From contig CM064512.1 in assembly GCA_032716605.1 (NCBI GenBank), forward strand, positions 25,615,781-25,679,780: a stretch of 64,000 nt of DNA, read 5' to 3'. Numbering within the stretch: position 1 is the first letter of the stretch; every line of letters begins with the position of its first letter. Source of the DNA: Paralithodes platypus (lineage: Eukaryota; Arthropoda; Malacostraca; Decapoda; Lithodidae). The notes below the pieces were generated by a model. It saw only the letters and a program-made list of their open reading frames with translations, did no database searches and had not been told where the DNA came from. The position numbers and the translations under genes were made by a program. Of this stretch, positions 46,931 through 57,883 are shown piece after piece.

Positions 46931-48992
46931 CACCCTCCCACGCTCCCACAAGAGGAGTAAAATCGTATTTTATGAGCCAGAATACACCCAAAAATTAATC
47001 GAATTGAAGACATTATTTGTATAGCTATACTATACATAATAATGTTACACACCATAACATAAACATCATCTTTCTCCTCTGCTCTGTCGAAAATTAAATG
47101 ATCTTCCCCAGTGTTTTAATTAAAACCCCCTTTTCCCCGTTGGCTCAATGACTCCAACCCCACTTGCTGTCAAAGTGAATAATTGGTGGGAATTGGATCT
47201 ACAAATACATAAATAATGATGATGAAATGTAAAGATATGATGTGACACTCAACTAAAGTTGACAAAAAAAAAAAAAAATCTGTAAATATATACTTTACTT
47301 GTATATTTGTATATACACATGCTTATAATATACAAATACAGAGTCAATTAGTAAATATATATTGTTGGATAATGGTATGCTTCAGAAAGATAAAAAACCC
47401 ATGAACGACCGATATTTTCACTAACAGGAATACATTAATGGCACCGTGCGAGGAACGCCAGCAGAGAGACGGACTCTTAGAGGAATCACACCAATTCCTC
47501 TTCAATCGCCGCCATGTTGTATGCCTTACTAAGTGTGTTACCACCGGGAATTATTAACCCTTTAAATATTATGATGCATTATTTCAGTATAAATTACCGA
47601 ACTGTAGTAGTTAATGGGTTAGTTAAGATGGTGTGTACTCTTTTAAGGACTACGAGGTCTTCAAAACTGCAAAACAAAACAAAAATCCTATAACGATTCG
47701 TCAAAATATGTTGACTCGGTTAAGACCAACAAGATGACGTATTTTCTTCTTATGTTATTGAAAACTGTATCTACATAATATCAATGTGTCTCAAGTTAAC
47801 CTCCAAAAAGTCTGTTTCCTTCCAAAATGTAACAAACTATTCTTGTGTAAACCAGAATCTAGTTAAACTGATGACATCGTACCTCGCTATGACACCGTAA
47901 GCATTGATTAGTAAAACAACCCAAAAGTAGATTGCCATATTAATTTAGCGACTCTCAGTTTTCTGTACAAATATTATGTAGATCCGAGATGAGTTTGTCC
48001 TCTGAGCACCATAGTTTAAGCACGAATAAGATAACAAGAGTGGCAGTGACTGCTTATCAACATGCATAAGTTCAGGCTTTACGACAAGTTTAGGATGTCA
48101 TCATCGATTATCTAAAATTCTAATGAATAAATCGCATATTGGAATTATTCGTCATACATAATATAAACTAAACAAATTTCCATTGGAAGTAGAGTCTAGT
48201 GGAAGTCTCTAATTTTTTTAAATATTAATTAAAAGTGCAATGGAAACTAATTAAAACATTTAGTATTATATAACACATATACAAATAAAAGAGGGTCTGC
48301 AGAAAACATGTTTTTCAACTGGGCGTTGTTAACTTTAATGTGTAAGGATTCGAGTGTCCTTAAGTCCCTCTTTGATGAACTATCCACTGTTAAATAATAT
48401 GCATGGATATCAAAGTACTGTATTGCACACTTCAGCGTGTTCTCTTACGGCTGAATGAAGAGGAGACGTGAGCCTTCGACCTGTCCTGCTTGACTGACCC
48501 AGGTGCTCATCTTTCCCTCACTTTGAAGGAGCCTGAACATGTCGAAACGTCTTAAGAGAAATATGTTGTTTTTGTGTTATCTTATTGCGTAGATATGTAT
48601 GGCCATGATTCTTTGGCTGCAGTGATGGATGGCAACATTTTATGAACCATACTAATACGTGGATGTAATACCGGTATGTTGGTTTATTTTTGTTTAACTA
48701 GTTGGAGAAAATCAGAGCTTCTATTTGATTAATTATTTCTGTCTCAAGTTTATCAAAGAGTAGTTCACCAGCTTGGCTACTTGTGCAAGGCATTGGCTAG
48801 TGGTATTGTGATGTGATAATTTGCAGCAAAAATGAAACATGTAAGGTGTTTAATTGGTTTGAATGCCTTAGTTTGAAAACATAATGGTATTATTAAATAA
48901 TTGGGTCTGCAGTCGTGACCAAAGATGTGTACAATAGTAAATAAGCACTGCAGATAATCTGAGGAGATATTATTAATAGATAATTATGCTCC
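46931..48992. other. AT-rich DNA, no gene seen
   Basis: No coding region is supported. Near 48530-48565 a phrase CTGAACATGTCGAAACGTC resembles the CTGA...CGAAAC core of hammerhead ribozymes in Penelope-like elements, but it lacks a proper CTGANGA box and stem, so it is not called as a feature. Confidence 0.35.
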
Positions 48993-49160
48993 CGGGTTGA
49001 TGGGACACGACAGCCTTGGTCAGCAAACCATTTATGGGAGACACTACTGATAACAATCTGGGTAGATGGGGCTCATCAGCCTTGGTCGGCAACCTGTTTA
49101 GATGAGTAAATCTTATGCAAATCCTTACTGGTCATCTACTGGTGAAGCAGGTTAGTGAAT
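48993..49160 (-). repeat. Interspersed repeat, minus-strand relative of 21171-21300
   Basis: The reverse complement contains aggttgccgaccaaggctga and a second, weaker unit (tgctgaccaaggctgtcg), matching the two-unit repeat at 21171-21300 plus its upstream ctaacctgcttcacc tag. Confidence 0.65.
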
Positions 49161-49161
49161 G

Positions 49162-49469
49162 GACTATACTCCATGCAGTTGACCAGTTCATCTGGCTCCT
49201 AACTGGTATTTGTATCGAGGCTCATGATTGGCTATTTTATCAGTACCCTAGCTCACTGGCCAAAATTAGTGGCAGAGCTGATAATATATTTATTACCTTT
49301 ATTATTCCTTATTTATTCATTACAATATATACGTTTAAGTAATTTTAATGATTACTTAATACATTACAGTCTTATCCGAATATAAAGCTATTACAGATAG
49401 CCAATCTTGAGCCTCGATACAAACACCAGTTATGAGCCAGATGCACGGGTCAACTGAATGGAGTATAGC
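49162..49469. repeat. Foldback repeat (arms about 71 bp)
   Basis: The left arm (49162-49233, with ttgtatcgaggctcatgatt) and right arm (49399-49469, with aatcttgagcctcgataca) are complementary with few mismatches, separated by about 165 bases of AT-rich spacer. It directly follows the interspersed repeat at 48993-49160. It could be a MITE or a tail-to-tail duplication. Confidence 0.8.
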
Positions 49470-49988
49470 TGGTGGTCAAGTGGTCAATCCTGTTGTCAAT
49501 CATATAAGTTCTTGAATAAAACTGCCGCAGGTTGTTCTTCACATAAAAGACACGGCCACTTGCGGGCGTTTTGTTTATGGCCATTCTCATAAATAGGAGT
49601 GAAGCATTCGGCAATATAATAAGATGTTTTATTCCACTCATATATTAGCGTTTCGTATTTGGTGTTGAAGTACTGTATAATTAGTAGTACAGCTTCAATA
49701 CACAATTGTTAAGGGGTAGTCAACATGGCGCCAGTGCAAAACAAAGTAAATCCCCCACTACACGATATATGGGTTCCCCTGGTGGTAGTGCATGTCGACG
49801 ACTGACGCATTACTGTCATTAATTCCTGGAGAGTTACTGTGGGGGTTATGGGAGGGGGATGAGAGAGGAGGGGGGTCAAGAAATACTGATAATGCAGGGG
49901 AGGTGAGGGAGGGAGAGCGAACTATTAATATGGTAAAATGTTGTAGTAAATCAAATTTAATTTAGATTGGGTAGGTTTGCTGATTGTG

Positions 49989-50033
<45 letters not shown>

Positions 50034-50778
50034 TAGATAGATAGATAGATAGATATATAGATAGATAGATTATATTATATAGATAGATAGATATAATGCA
50101 CACAATTTAAACGTAACCTATTTGTTCATGTCTGTTAATGGATATATTACTTGGAATAGAAAGCTAAGCATAGGTAGGCTTATGGAGGTAGAGCAGGAGT
50201 TGTGAGGGTGATTGTATTGGTTATGGTTAGCCATGGGCCGCCAGAGCACATCACCATATACAGGTACAGTAGAGGCCTAAAAGCCATAAGGGAGGGTAAT
50301 GAAGAGTGACGCTGCTGTGTTATTATCCAGGTTGCTTCACTCTTCCTTTTACTCTTGACAATTATTCATCATTATATTGAGTTACTTTTTGCTGATATTG
50401 CAGTCATGTTGCATGGTGCGAAGAAGCATAGCTAAATTACATAACATATCAGGTAAACCATAATGCATATATTTGTAAGGAATTGTCCTTAGTTAAATGT
50501 AATTGTGTTCAATAACCGTTATAAGCAAAGAGACACTTGCAAATAATGTAACTTTTGCGTTGTTTTAGTTTTGAGTGTCTGTAGATAAATGTTTCCATTT
50601 AAATGTATATGTACGTATAATTTAAATGTATAAGTATGTATAATTTTCTGAAGCCTATGTTCCCTTATCTCTTAACTATAATATGTATACCGAGCTCAAA
50701 TTTGTAGGTTAAAGCTTCATTTATGCCAAACATTTTCAGACATGATGAGGCACAGAATATATATATATATATATATAT
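49470..50778. other. Unassigned DNA with (TA)n and (GATA)n
   Basis: A (TA)n run (about 49991-50030) passes into imperfect (GATA)n (about 50030-50093). Another (TA)n (50758-50778) directly abuts the Gypsy-1 5' LTR and may be its target. No gene is seen. Confidence 0.45.
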
Positions 50779-53700
50779 AGTTAAAATACCGCGAAGACGA
50801 CAGCAAGAGACATCACCAGAACCGCAGAAGGCGAAGACAGAAACTCCCAACAGACGAGTCGCGGCGCTGTGCCAAGTCACGCCGGACGTAGAACGAAAGG
50901 TCTCGCTGGTCAACCACCGCCCCAGTACACCAGGCAGGACAAGCACGCACAATACCCCCATGAAGAGGAGAATATTATTCAGTCAGCCCTTCTGAGCTAC
51001 CAGTACTCATCTTCTATTCCCAATATGTACCTTCTTGTTAGATATGTATTATCAATGTTCATCCTGACCACTGTACATTATTAATAAACAAAATCGCCTT
51101 CACCATAGAAGACCATCAATGATCCATGTATTCTCGTGTTTTCCTTTTCTCCCCACCTCACCATATAACTCGGGGAGAATAGAGAAGTAGAAGTTAAAAA
51201 GAAACGCGTATCTTCGCTACCGAAGAAAGCACTGCCAGATGAAACAATTATATGCCTGTATGAAACCTATGGTATGCAATAAGATGTGAACCTATACCTC
51301 AATAGATCTCGGGACACTGTTTTCCACACATAATTATATACACATGCCTTTTTTTGACACTCTTCAACTAGTTTTGCTAGTTACACAACCCACACATGGT
51401 TCTTTCTAAATAAGAATACTCTGTACCTAATTGTCTCCACGTACAAACAACGCGGGAGATCTGACGCTCTCGCGCCCCGAGAGAGAGCGCTTCATACGTT
51501 TAAATACCCCTGTGTACACCCAGGCCTACCAACACGAACCGGGAAGATTAGAAACGTAGACACTCCTGAAGAAAACACAATGCCGAGGGAGGGAGAAGGA
51601 TAAACGCTGTCTCATGCGCATCATAGCCCTCACTTGTCCGGTGCGCACGACACACCTTCAATGCACCCGACACCACCAATCCTCCCCGAGAACCCGAAGT
51701 TCAGAAGTCATTCACCTCACTCACTATTATTGTTTTCCAGAGTCCTATTGAAGTTATATAGACCCCCTATGAAGTTATAATTAACCCTTGATAAAGTAGC
51801 CTACTCTAGGAGCTATAATTGACCTTACTCATCACACCACCACCGAGTAATGTCCTTATATTGAAGGAGACCTTGACCAGCAGAACAAGAAGGGTTCAAG
51901 GACCCCATCTAGGATACCTCCTCATGCCCTTACCATCCTAGAGGTACCAGGGAGTGCATTATGTAATCCGCAATACCAGTTCAGGATTTCTGAGGAAAGT
52001 CAAACAATTTTGAGGCTTCAAAAGTACTGGCATGCCACCTTATGAAGTCTTAAGATTACCCTCCATTCAGTTGGACTGACGACCTGCCGAAAGCTCAAAC
52101 ATACTGCCTGTGAGTAAAATCCTATACTAAGGATCTTTGTTAGCCAGAGGCCTGCCCAGCTAACATAGAGACTCTACTTAGGCAGTTCCTAGCTAGTCTA
52201 GTGGGAAAGCGTACGGCCTGCCGGTAACTTGCTTTTTAGACTACAAGTTACCGATAACTGTGGTCTGTCCCAGGAAATCTGTCCTCATCTGGCATGCCAG
52301 TGAGATACACAGCTACTGAAAGAGGGACCTCCAAACCCTATACTAGGGATCTCGTTAGCCAGAGGCCTGCCCAGCAAGTGTAGAGCCCCTACTTAGGCGG
52401 TTCCTAACTAGTCTAGTGGGAAACTGTACGGCCTGCCGGAAACTTTCTTCTTAGACTACAAGTTACCGATAACTGTGGCCTGTCCCAGTAACTCTGCCCT
52501 CATCTGACATGCCAGTGAGACACACAGTTACTGAGATAGGAACAACTTTTCTAAAGGGTTAGGAAGAGAGTTACTGGCCTGCCGCTCTCTCTTCTTGATT
52601 CTGAGGTTGGGAAGGAGGATACCGGCCTGCCGCTCCTGCTTGTCAATCTCGCTAAGGAAAGCCCACACCAGCACCATCTCTAAAAGAAGTTGAGGTGTAC
52701 GGCCTGCTGTCCTCAATATTCTCTAGAGTGGGAAGGAACAAGTGTCCTGATAGAGGAACTCTGTTGATGTCTGGCATGCCAGCGTGAACATAGTCTCTAT
52801 TGTCAGGCTTCACTTTTCTTAGTAAAAGTAGAGAGACTCCGGCCTGCCAACCTCTCTGTTTCTACTGAGTCCAAGTGAACACTTGTACGAAAGTGTCCTT
52901 GTCGAGGAACTTTGTCTTCTTTCGGCATGCCGACGTGACATTGGCTCCATAGCAAGGTTACACTTTCTCTAGTGAAGGGTTGAGAGACTCTGGCCTGCCG
53001 ACCTCTCTATTCTTTACTATTGGAAGTGGACACTACCAAAAAGCACAGGTAGTCTCGAGCCTCTGAGACCGCTGTGTTAGAGACAGGGCTTGGCAAGATA
53101 CCCTCACGGGCACTCTGCAGAGACAAGTCCTTGGTGCACTGAGTCTGTGGCATCCCACACGACTGTGTAACATAAAGGTTTAAACACCGCCACGGGTCCT
53201 CCGAACTTCTCATAAAGATCAGGGCTGATAATAAGAACACTTGAACTGAACTTACTGCGTTCGGCCGATATCGACAACATAAGACTCGATATTGAAGATC
53301 CCAGCCCGAGAGTACCTTAACAGGACTTCATCAAAGGTAGATATACTGATCAGAACAGGCGAGTAGTTTCTCGTACCTCTGAAATACTCGCGTAAGTTCG
53401 GTATGGTGCCCAACAGTAATTCGCCAGACGGTTACTATATGTTACAGAGCCATACTTAAGATCTCAAGCCCAATCAACCCATCTGTAACTACTCCACACA
53501 GCCGGCCCACCTAGACGGCCCAGGGGGAAGCAGAAGACGAGAACCATCCACCTCCTTAAGTGTTACCAGGAGAAATCACCAGAGAAGTTACCACGCCGGG
53601 AGATCAAGAGAAGAAGAGAAAGTGACAAGAAGTAGATAAGTGCCGAGTGTAATAAATAGATTCCCTCAATAGTACCATCAAAAGTGAAATAAATGCTCCT

Positions 53701-54545
53701 AAGTCCCAATAATCGGAGTAAAACGAAAATAATTAGTTTCGCGAATAGCGTAGCAAATATCATGTACATCTAACCCTATAACAGTGAAAAACCCAAATTA
53801 GTAATACTTAAGCTGATTTTTGAGGTTCAGCAACTCTGACTAAAAACCCAAGTTTTCTCCAGATTTTTTTTTCTTCTAAAAGTGCCTTAACCAGTCGAAA
53901 TTCTCTACAAGTGTTAGTAATCGGGTTACGACGCTACAAGTTGTATGTACCTACAGTGCGCGTGTCCAGTAGAACAATTAGCCATCAAACAGTGATTCAA
54001 TTTCGAATTATTTCATTTTAACCTACTTTTGAGAATTCAGTGACTCTGCCAAAATCCACAGGAGTGTTTGAAAATATTTCAGAGTCCACCATCGACTCTG
54101 CGTTTTCTATGCGACACGGCTACATACCTACTAGGGGTAGATGACCTTGAACTTGAACCTCATTAACATTCCTGAAGAAGGGAACAGCGTATGTTCCCCC
54201 TCCTTAAAATACTTCTCTCTCAATACGCTCCCAGTGTTTAAAAGTTTCTCGATTATAAAGGAAGTTGGACAGAATACATGCTCCCTATCTAGCTCCGCGA
54301 CTGTACTAGGAGTCAGTGATAAACTTAAGTACTATACACTGTCAGTGATTCGTGTTCCATGTTTTTTCAGAGTATTTCTCATATATAGTGAAGGAGGAAT
54401 AAAGCTGTATTATTAAACCATATTTTGCGATATACTTATCCTCTGTTTTCTTTTATTTTATATGTCCTTATTTGAACTTGGAAGTCCCAGTGGAGTAGAA
54501 CTCACCTGTATCCATTGTTAATTTTGCATAAAATCAGGGCATAAC
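50779..54545 (+). mobile_element. Gypsy-1 5' LTR, about 3.77 kb
   Basis: It matches 60938-63926 nearly collinearly, with a 5' LTR-only stretch of about 30 bases near 50812-50845 and scattered small indels. Its start is placed where the two copies begin to agree (agttaaaataccgcg versus agtacaatatcgcg); its end is GGCATAACA. An AATAAA lies at 51082-51087 and another near 54401. The length is far above that of most Gypsy LTRs. Much of the excess comes from the internal tandem array at 52029-52999. Confidence 0.8.
52029..52999 (+). repeat. About 70-bp degenerate tandem array with GGC(C/A)TGCC in the LTR
   Basis: Fifteen octamers of the form GGC(C/A)TGCC (three with one change) start at 52029, 52081, 52149, 52215, 52291, 52364, 52430, 52506, 52576, 52624, 52701, 52773, 52841, 52924 and 52992, a mean spacing of about 69 bases. 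A 216-base duplication (52123 versus 52339) equals three units, and a period of about 151 bases near 52750-53000 equals two. The same array is present in the 3' LTR (about 62037-62980). Confidence 0.85.
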
Positions 54546-54562
54546 ATTGGTGGCTAGCGGTG
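54546..54562 (+). other. Gypsy-1 primer-binding site (putative)
   Basis: TTGGTGGCTAGCGGTGG follows the LTR end directly. A TGG start just after the LTR is expected for pairing to a tRNA CCA end. The tRNA was not identified. Confidence 0.5.
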
Positions 54563-54639
54563 GTTCTCTATTTGGACGGAAGAATTCAATATATTGAACA
54601 TATTTGGAAAGAAACAGAGATAAAGATACTAATATAAAT

Positions 54640-55591
54640 ATGGCCGCTCCAAGCTCCCACATCCCCATATACGATGGGGAGACCTATGAAATCGAAGTGT
54701 ACATGGACATAGTGATACCAGTGCTAGACTTAGCTTATACCACGGACCGCGAGAAAAATGCCGTCCTTCTTACGCACTTTGAAAAAGCTGTTTCCCATGT
54801 AGCCCTGCAGGTAAACCCTGCACTCACCTGGGATGAATTTAAGCCCATGGTGATTGAGACAATTCAGCATTCTCTGGGTGTGTTCGTAGCCCACAATAAA
54901 ATCAAGGACATTAAATATGACGGTGACCTTGATGCAACCATCACGAATATAAACCAACAAGTGAGGGCCGCATTCCCTACGTTGACTCGGAATATGCAAG
55001 AACAGCACATTCTAGTGCATTTAGTGCAAGTACTGCCCTCAGCAGTGCAAGAATATTTCGCCGTACACAATCCCGTAGGTTTCCAGCGGGATATTGTGAC
55101 AATACGGAGAATTATTAGCCTCCCAACCCAAGAAACCTATGATAGCAGCCATAAAAAGGTTCACAACGCACCCACAATTTCCCCACCGAGCTGGCGAACA
55201 AGCCCAGTACAACAGACAAACTGTTCCACCAACCACCATCCACCACCGTCCCGTGTACTACCAACCTAGCAGGCCAGCCTTCAAAACACACCAACTGAAG
55301 AGAGTGTTTCCCCGCAATCAACATCAGCACCCAGGTAAACCACACCCTCTAGCTATAATCAACCCATATGATTTTTCTGCCTGTAATTCCCAGTGCCCTC
55401 TCCATTTTATCCGTGACTCTGCCAAATCTAACAGAGCCATCCAGCCCAGAATCTCCACAAATGAAGAAGAACTGCCTGAAGAGGAGATAAATGAAGCCAC
55501 GGAAGCAGAGGACGTCCTTCAGACCTACCCGGAGGAAGATCACCTCGACCTAGTAGAGGACGAGGAAGAGACAGAATCCCCGGATTTTTAA
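54640..55591 (+). pseudogene. Gypsy-1 Gag (one frameshift)
   Basis: The start is the first ATG of the open frame (54640, MAAPSSHIPIYDGE). About 165 residues of capsid-like, helix-rich sequence follow (LTWDEFKPMVIETIQ, IKYDGDLDATITNINQQ and VLPSAVQEYF). Near 55125-55138 the frame must move by one base: the downstream frame (55139-55591) is the one that aligns with Gypsy-2 Gag (IAAIKRFTTH against IAVLSKVTTH). The C-terminal third is Gln/Pro/His-rich then strongly acidic, ending ETESPDF and a TAA. It contains no CCHC knuckle, which is unusual but seen in some Gypsy lineages. Gag would form the RNA-packaging particle. Confidence 0.75.
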
Positions 55592-55608
55592 GTTCTCCTC
55601 CGCCCACC

Positions 55609-56019
55609 ATGACTTCAGCGGGGGAGTCGAAAAGCGAGCGCCCACCTCCCATACATCACCTAGCCAAGATAAAGGGCATTCCAGTACGCTTACTGATCGA
55701 CACTGGCGCTGCTCGATCGTGTTTATTTAATTCATACTATGTAAAGCACAACATTTTGGGGGGCAACCTTCAACCTACAGCCACGAGCCTAATTAGTGCA
55801 GGTGATACCCCTCTCCACATCAGAGGAGAAACCCTCCCCATCCATGTAACCACTCCTTTCGAGCATGCGAACTGTTACCCATTCTTTTGTGGTTTTCCAT
55901 TCGGAATGCAGACACTACAACGGATATTTGGGATTGGATCTGCTCCAGAGACTCCAAGCCCAAGTGGACTGCGGGCAACGACTGATCCATTTAAAAACAA
56001 AAATCAAAAGAAACAATAA
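55609..56019 (+). pseudogene. Gypsy-1 aspartic protease (frameshifted)
   Basis: A retropepsin-like segment: IPVRLLIDTGAARSCLF (catalytic DTGA, residues about 25-41 of the frame), then GETLPIHVTTPF. Near 55905 the correct continuation moves to another frame, where NGYLGLDLLQRLQAQVD is readable and parallels Gypsy-2. It begins 17 bases after the Gag stop. Gag-Pol expression in the intact ancestor must have used another frame or a recoding event. Confidence 0.75.
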
Positions 56020-56855
56020 CCCCCCCACCCCCTCTTAAAAAAAAACTGAGTTCCCCAGACAGTAGAAGAATTAAGTAAACCACAAAGCTTGCACGAATTC
56101 CAAGCCTGCGTTCACTAACCCAACTTGTCATCACCATAGTCGCCGGAAGCCCTCACCCACATACTACCGCTCCAATGTCACCCCTTCTCGTTAACGGAAT
56201 GAAAAACGACCAGACAAATCTGACCGTACACCAAGTAAAGGATAGAGTTACAACCATGCTACTGAAGCTCTGTCTCTTCAAATTCCTGACCCAGATGTAA
56301 CTTCACATATAGTGAACATTGCTACTGAAGCCCCAATGATCTTCATGACTCTTTCTCTAACTGTTCCATTGCTACTGAAGCCCAAGATTACGATGCACAC
56401 AAGACAGGACAACAGACAAATGTTTTTCCCCAATGTCACCCACCATACACTACTGAAGAAAAACAAAAACGCATCCTCCCCCTTCTTGCTAACCCAGTAA
56501 AGTATCCTGCAAGACAAAATTTGTTCAGTCTTTGCCGCCACCCACCATAATCAGTCCCTCCATGACCCAAGAAAAACCCAGATCCCCCCTCAACACCAAA
56601 AATGGGTTAGAATCCGACCCATGCCACAACATGTCATGATCTTAACCCCTACCGGTATTTCCGATGGACCCGACCGGTGTAGGATCCAGCCTGCCATCCT
56701 GTCCTCCCGAAACAATGCCATCCTCATTGCCAACATCTCGGACGAGAAACTAACCTCGAGGCCTCATCATAGGCGACCTCGAAACGTTCGATGATATTGC
56801 CCCGATTCCAGAAGAAACTCATCATTCCCCAATCTTACCAAACATCACAGAAAAG
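56020..56855 (+). pseudogene. Gypsy-1 protease-RT linker
   Basis: Frames are fragmentary. About 56600-56760 reads KWVRIRPMPQHVMILTP and NNAILIANISDEKL, which matches the Gypsy-2 fragment at 39387-39926. The acc-rich, C-rich composition is the same as in the flanking pol. No catalytic domain is expected here. Confidence 0.55.
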
Positions 56856-57880
56856 TTGACTAAAAACCAACAACAACAAATGAGACAACTCCTACTAGAA
56901 TTCCATGATGTATTCGCCCAAAACTCGACCGAAATTGGCAAGACCACCATAGAAGAGCACTCCATTCACACCACAGGACCCCCTCTTCGGCAGCCTTCAC
57001 GCCGGAAAAATCCTTTTCAAAGAAAGGAGGAAGAACAGCAAGTGCAAGAAATGCTGGAGGCCAGTATCACCACTCCCTCCGTCAGTCCGTGGTCATCCCC
57101 AGTCGTTCTAGTGAAAAAAAAAGACGGCTCCACCCGGTTTTGCGTGGACTATCGACGACTCAACGACGCAACAATCAAGGATGCAACGCCATTGCCTAGG
57201 ATCGATGATTCCCTCGATTCTCTACACGGCTCCAAATGGTTTACCACGCTAGACTTACAGGCCGGATATTGGCAAGTTCCAATAACACCTGAGCACCAAC
57301 AAAAGACAGCATTTTCAACCAGTGGAGGACATCACTACGAATTTAACGTGCTGCCCTTCGGATAATGCAACGGTCCCACCACTTTTTCCCGGTTAATGGA
57401 GTCCGTGCTCAAAAGAACTTACTTGGGAAACCTGTCTGGCCTACCTCGATGATATCATGGTCTATTCTAAAACCTGGCCAGAACTCCTCCAAAGACTTCG
57501 TCAGGTATTACAACGCATCAGAGACGCTGGGCTTAAATTGAAACCTTCTAAGTGCGAAATTGCTAAGAACACCGTAGGATTCTTCGGACATGTCATTTCA
57601 GTACAATGCATCTCCCCTGACCCTAAGAAACTCTCAGCTATCGCTAATCAACAGCCACCCACCACAGTGAAAGGCATGAGGTATTTTCTAGGATTAGCCA
57701 CCTACTACCGAAGATTTGTTCCAAAATTCGCCGAAATTGCTCGTCCCCTCCATCAATTAACCCATAAAGACAACAAATTTAATTGGACAGCCGAGCGCAA
57801 CTTAGCCTTCGAGACCTTGAAGGAGAAGTTAGTACAAGCCCCTACCGTAGCTTTTCCAGACTACCAACAACCTTTCCGAT
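56856..57880 (+). pseudogene. Gypsy-1 reverse transcriptase
   Basis: The first frame (56856-57365) shows VSPWSSPVVLVKKKDGSTRF, CVDYRRLN and motif A WFTTLDLQAGYWQV (catalytic D133 of this frame), ending in a TAA at 57363-57365 exactly where LPFG should continue into the CNGPTTF segment. After a frameshift near 57430 the YLDD catalytic box is readable just before 57457. The frame 57457-57880 then carries LKLKPSKCEIAK, FFGHVIS and the connection domain YFLGLATYYRRFVPKF. The stop and frameshifts abolish RT activity. Confidence 0.85.
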
Positions 57881-57883
57881 TAT

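Noticed and set aside
48530..48565. Hammerhead ribozyme core (CTGA...CGAAACG)
   Set aside because: The CTGANGA box is altered, stem II is missing, and no Penelope RT lies next to it.
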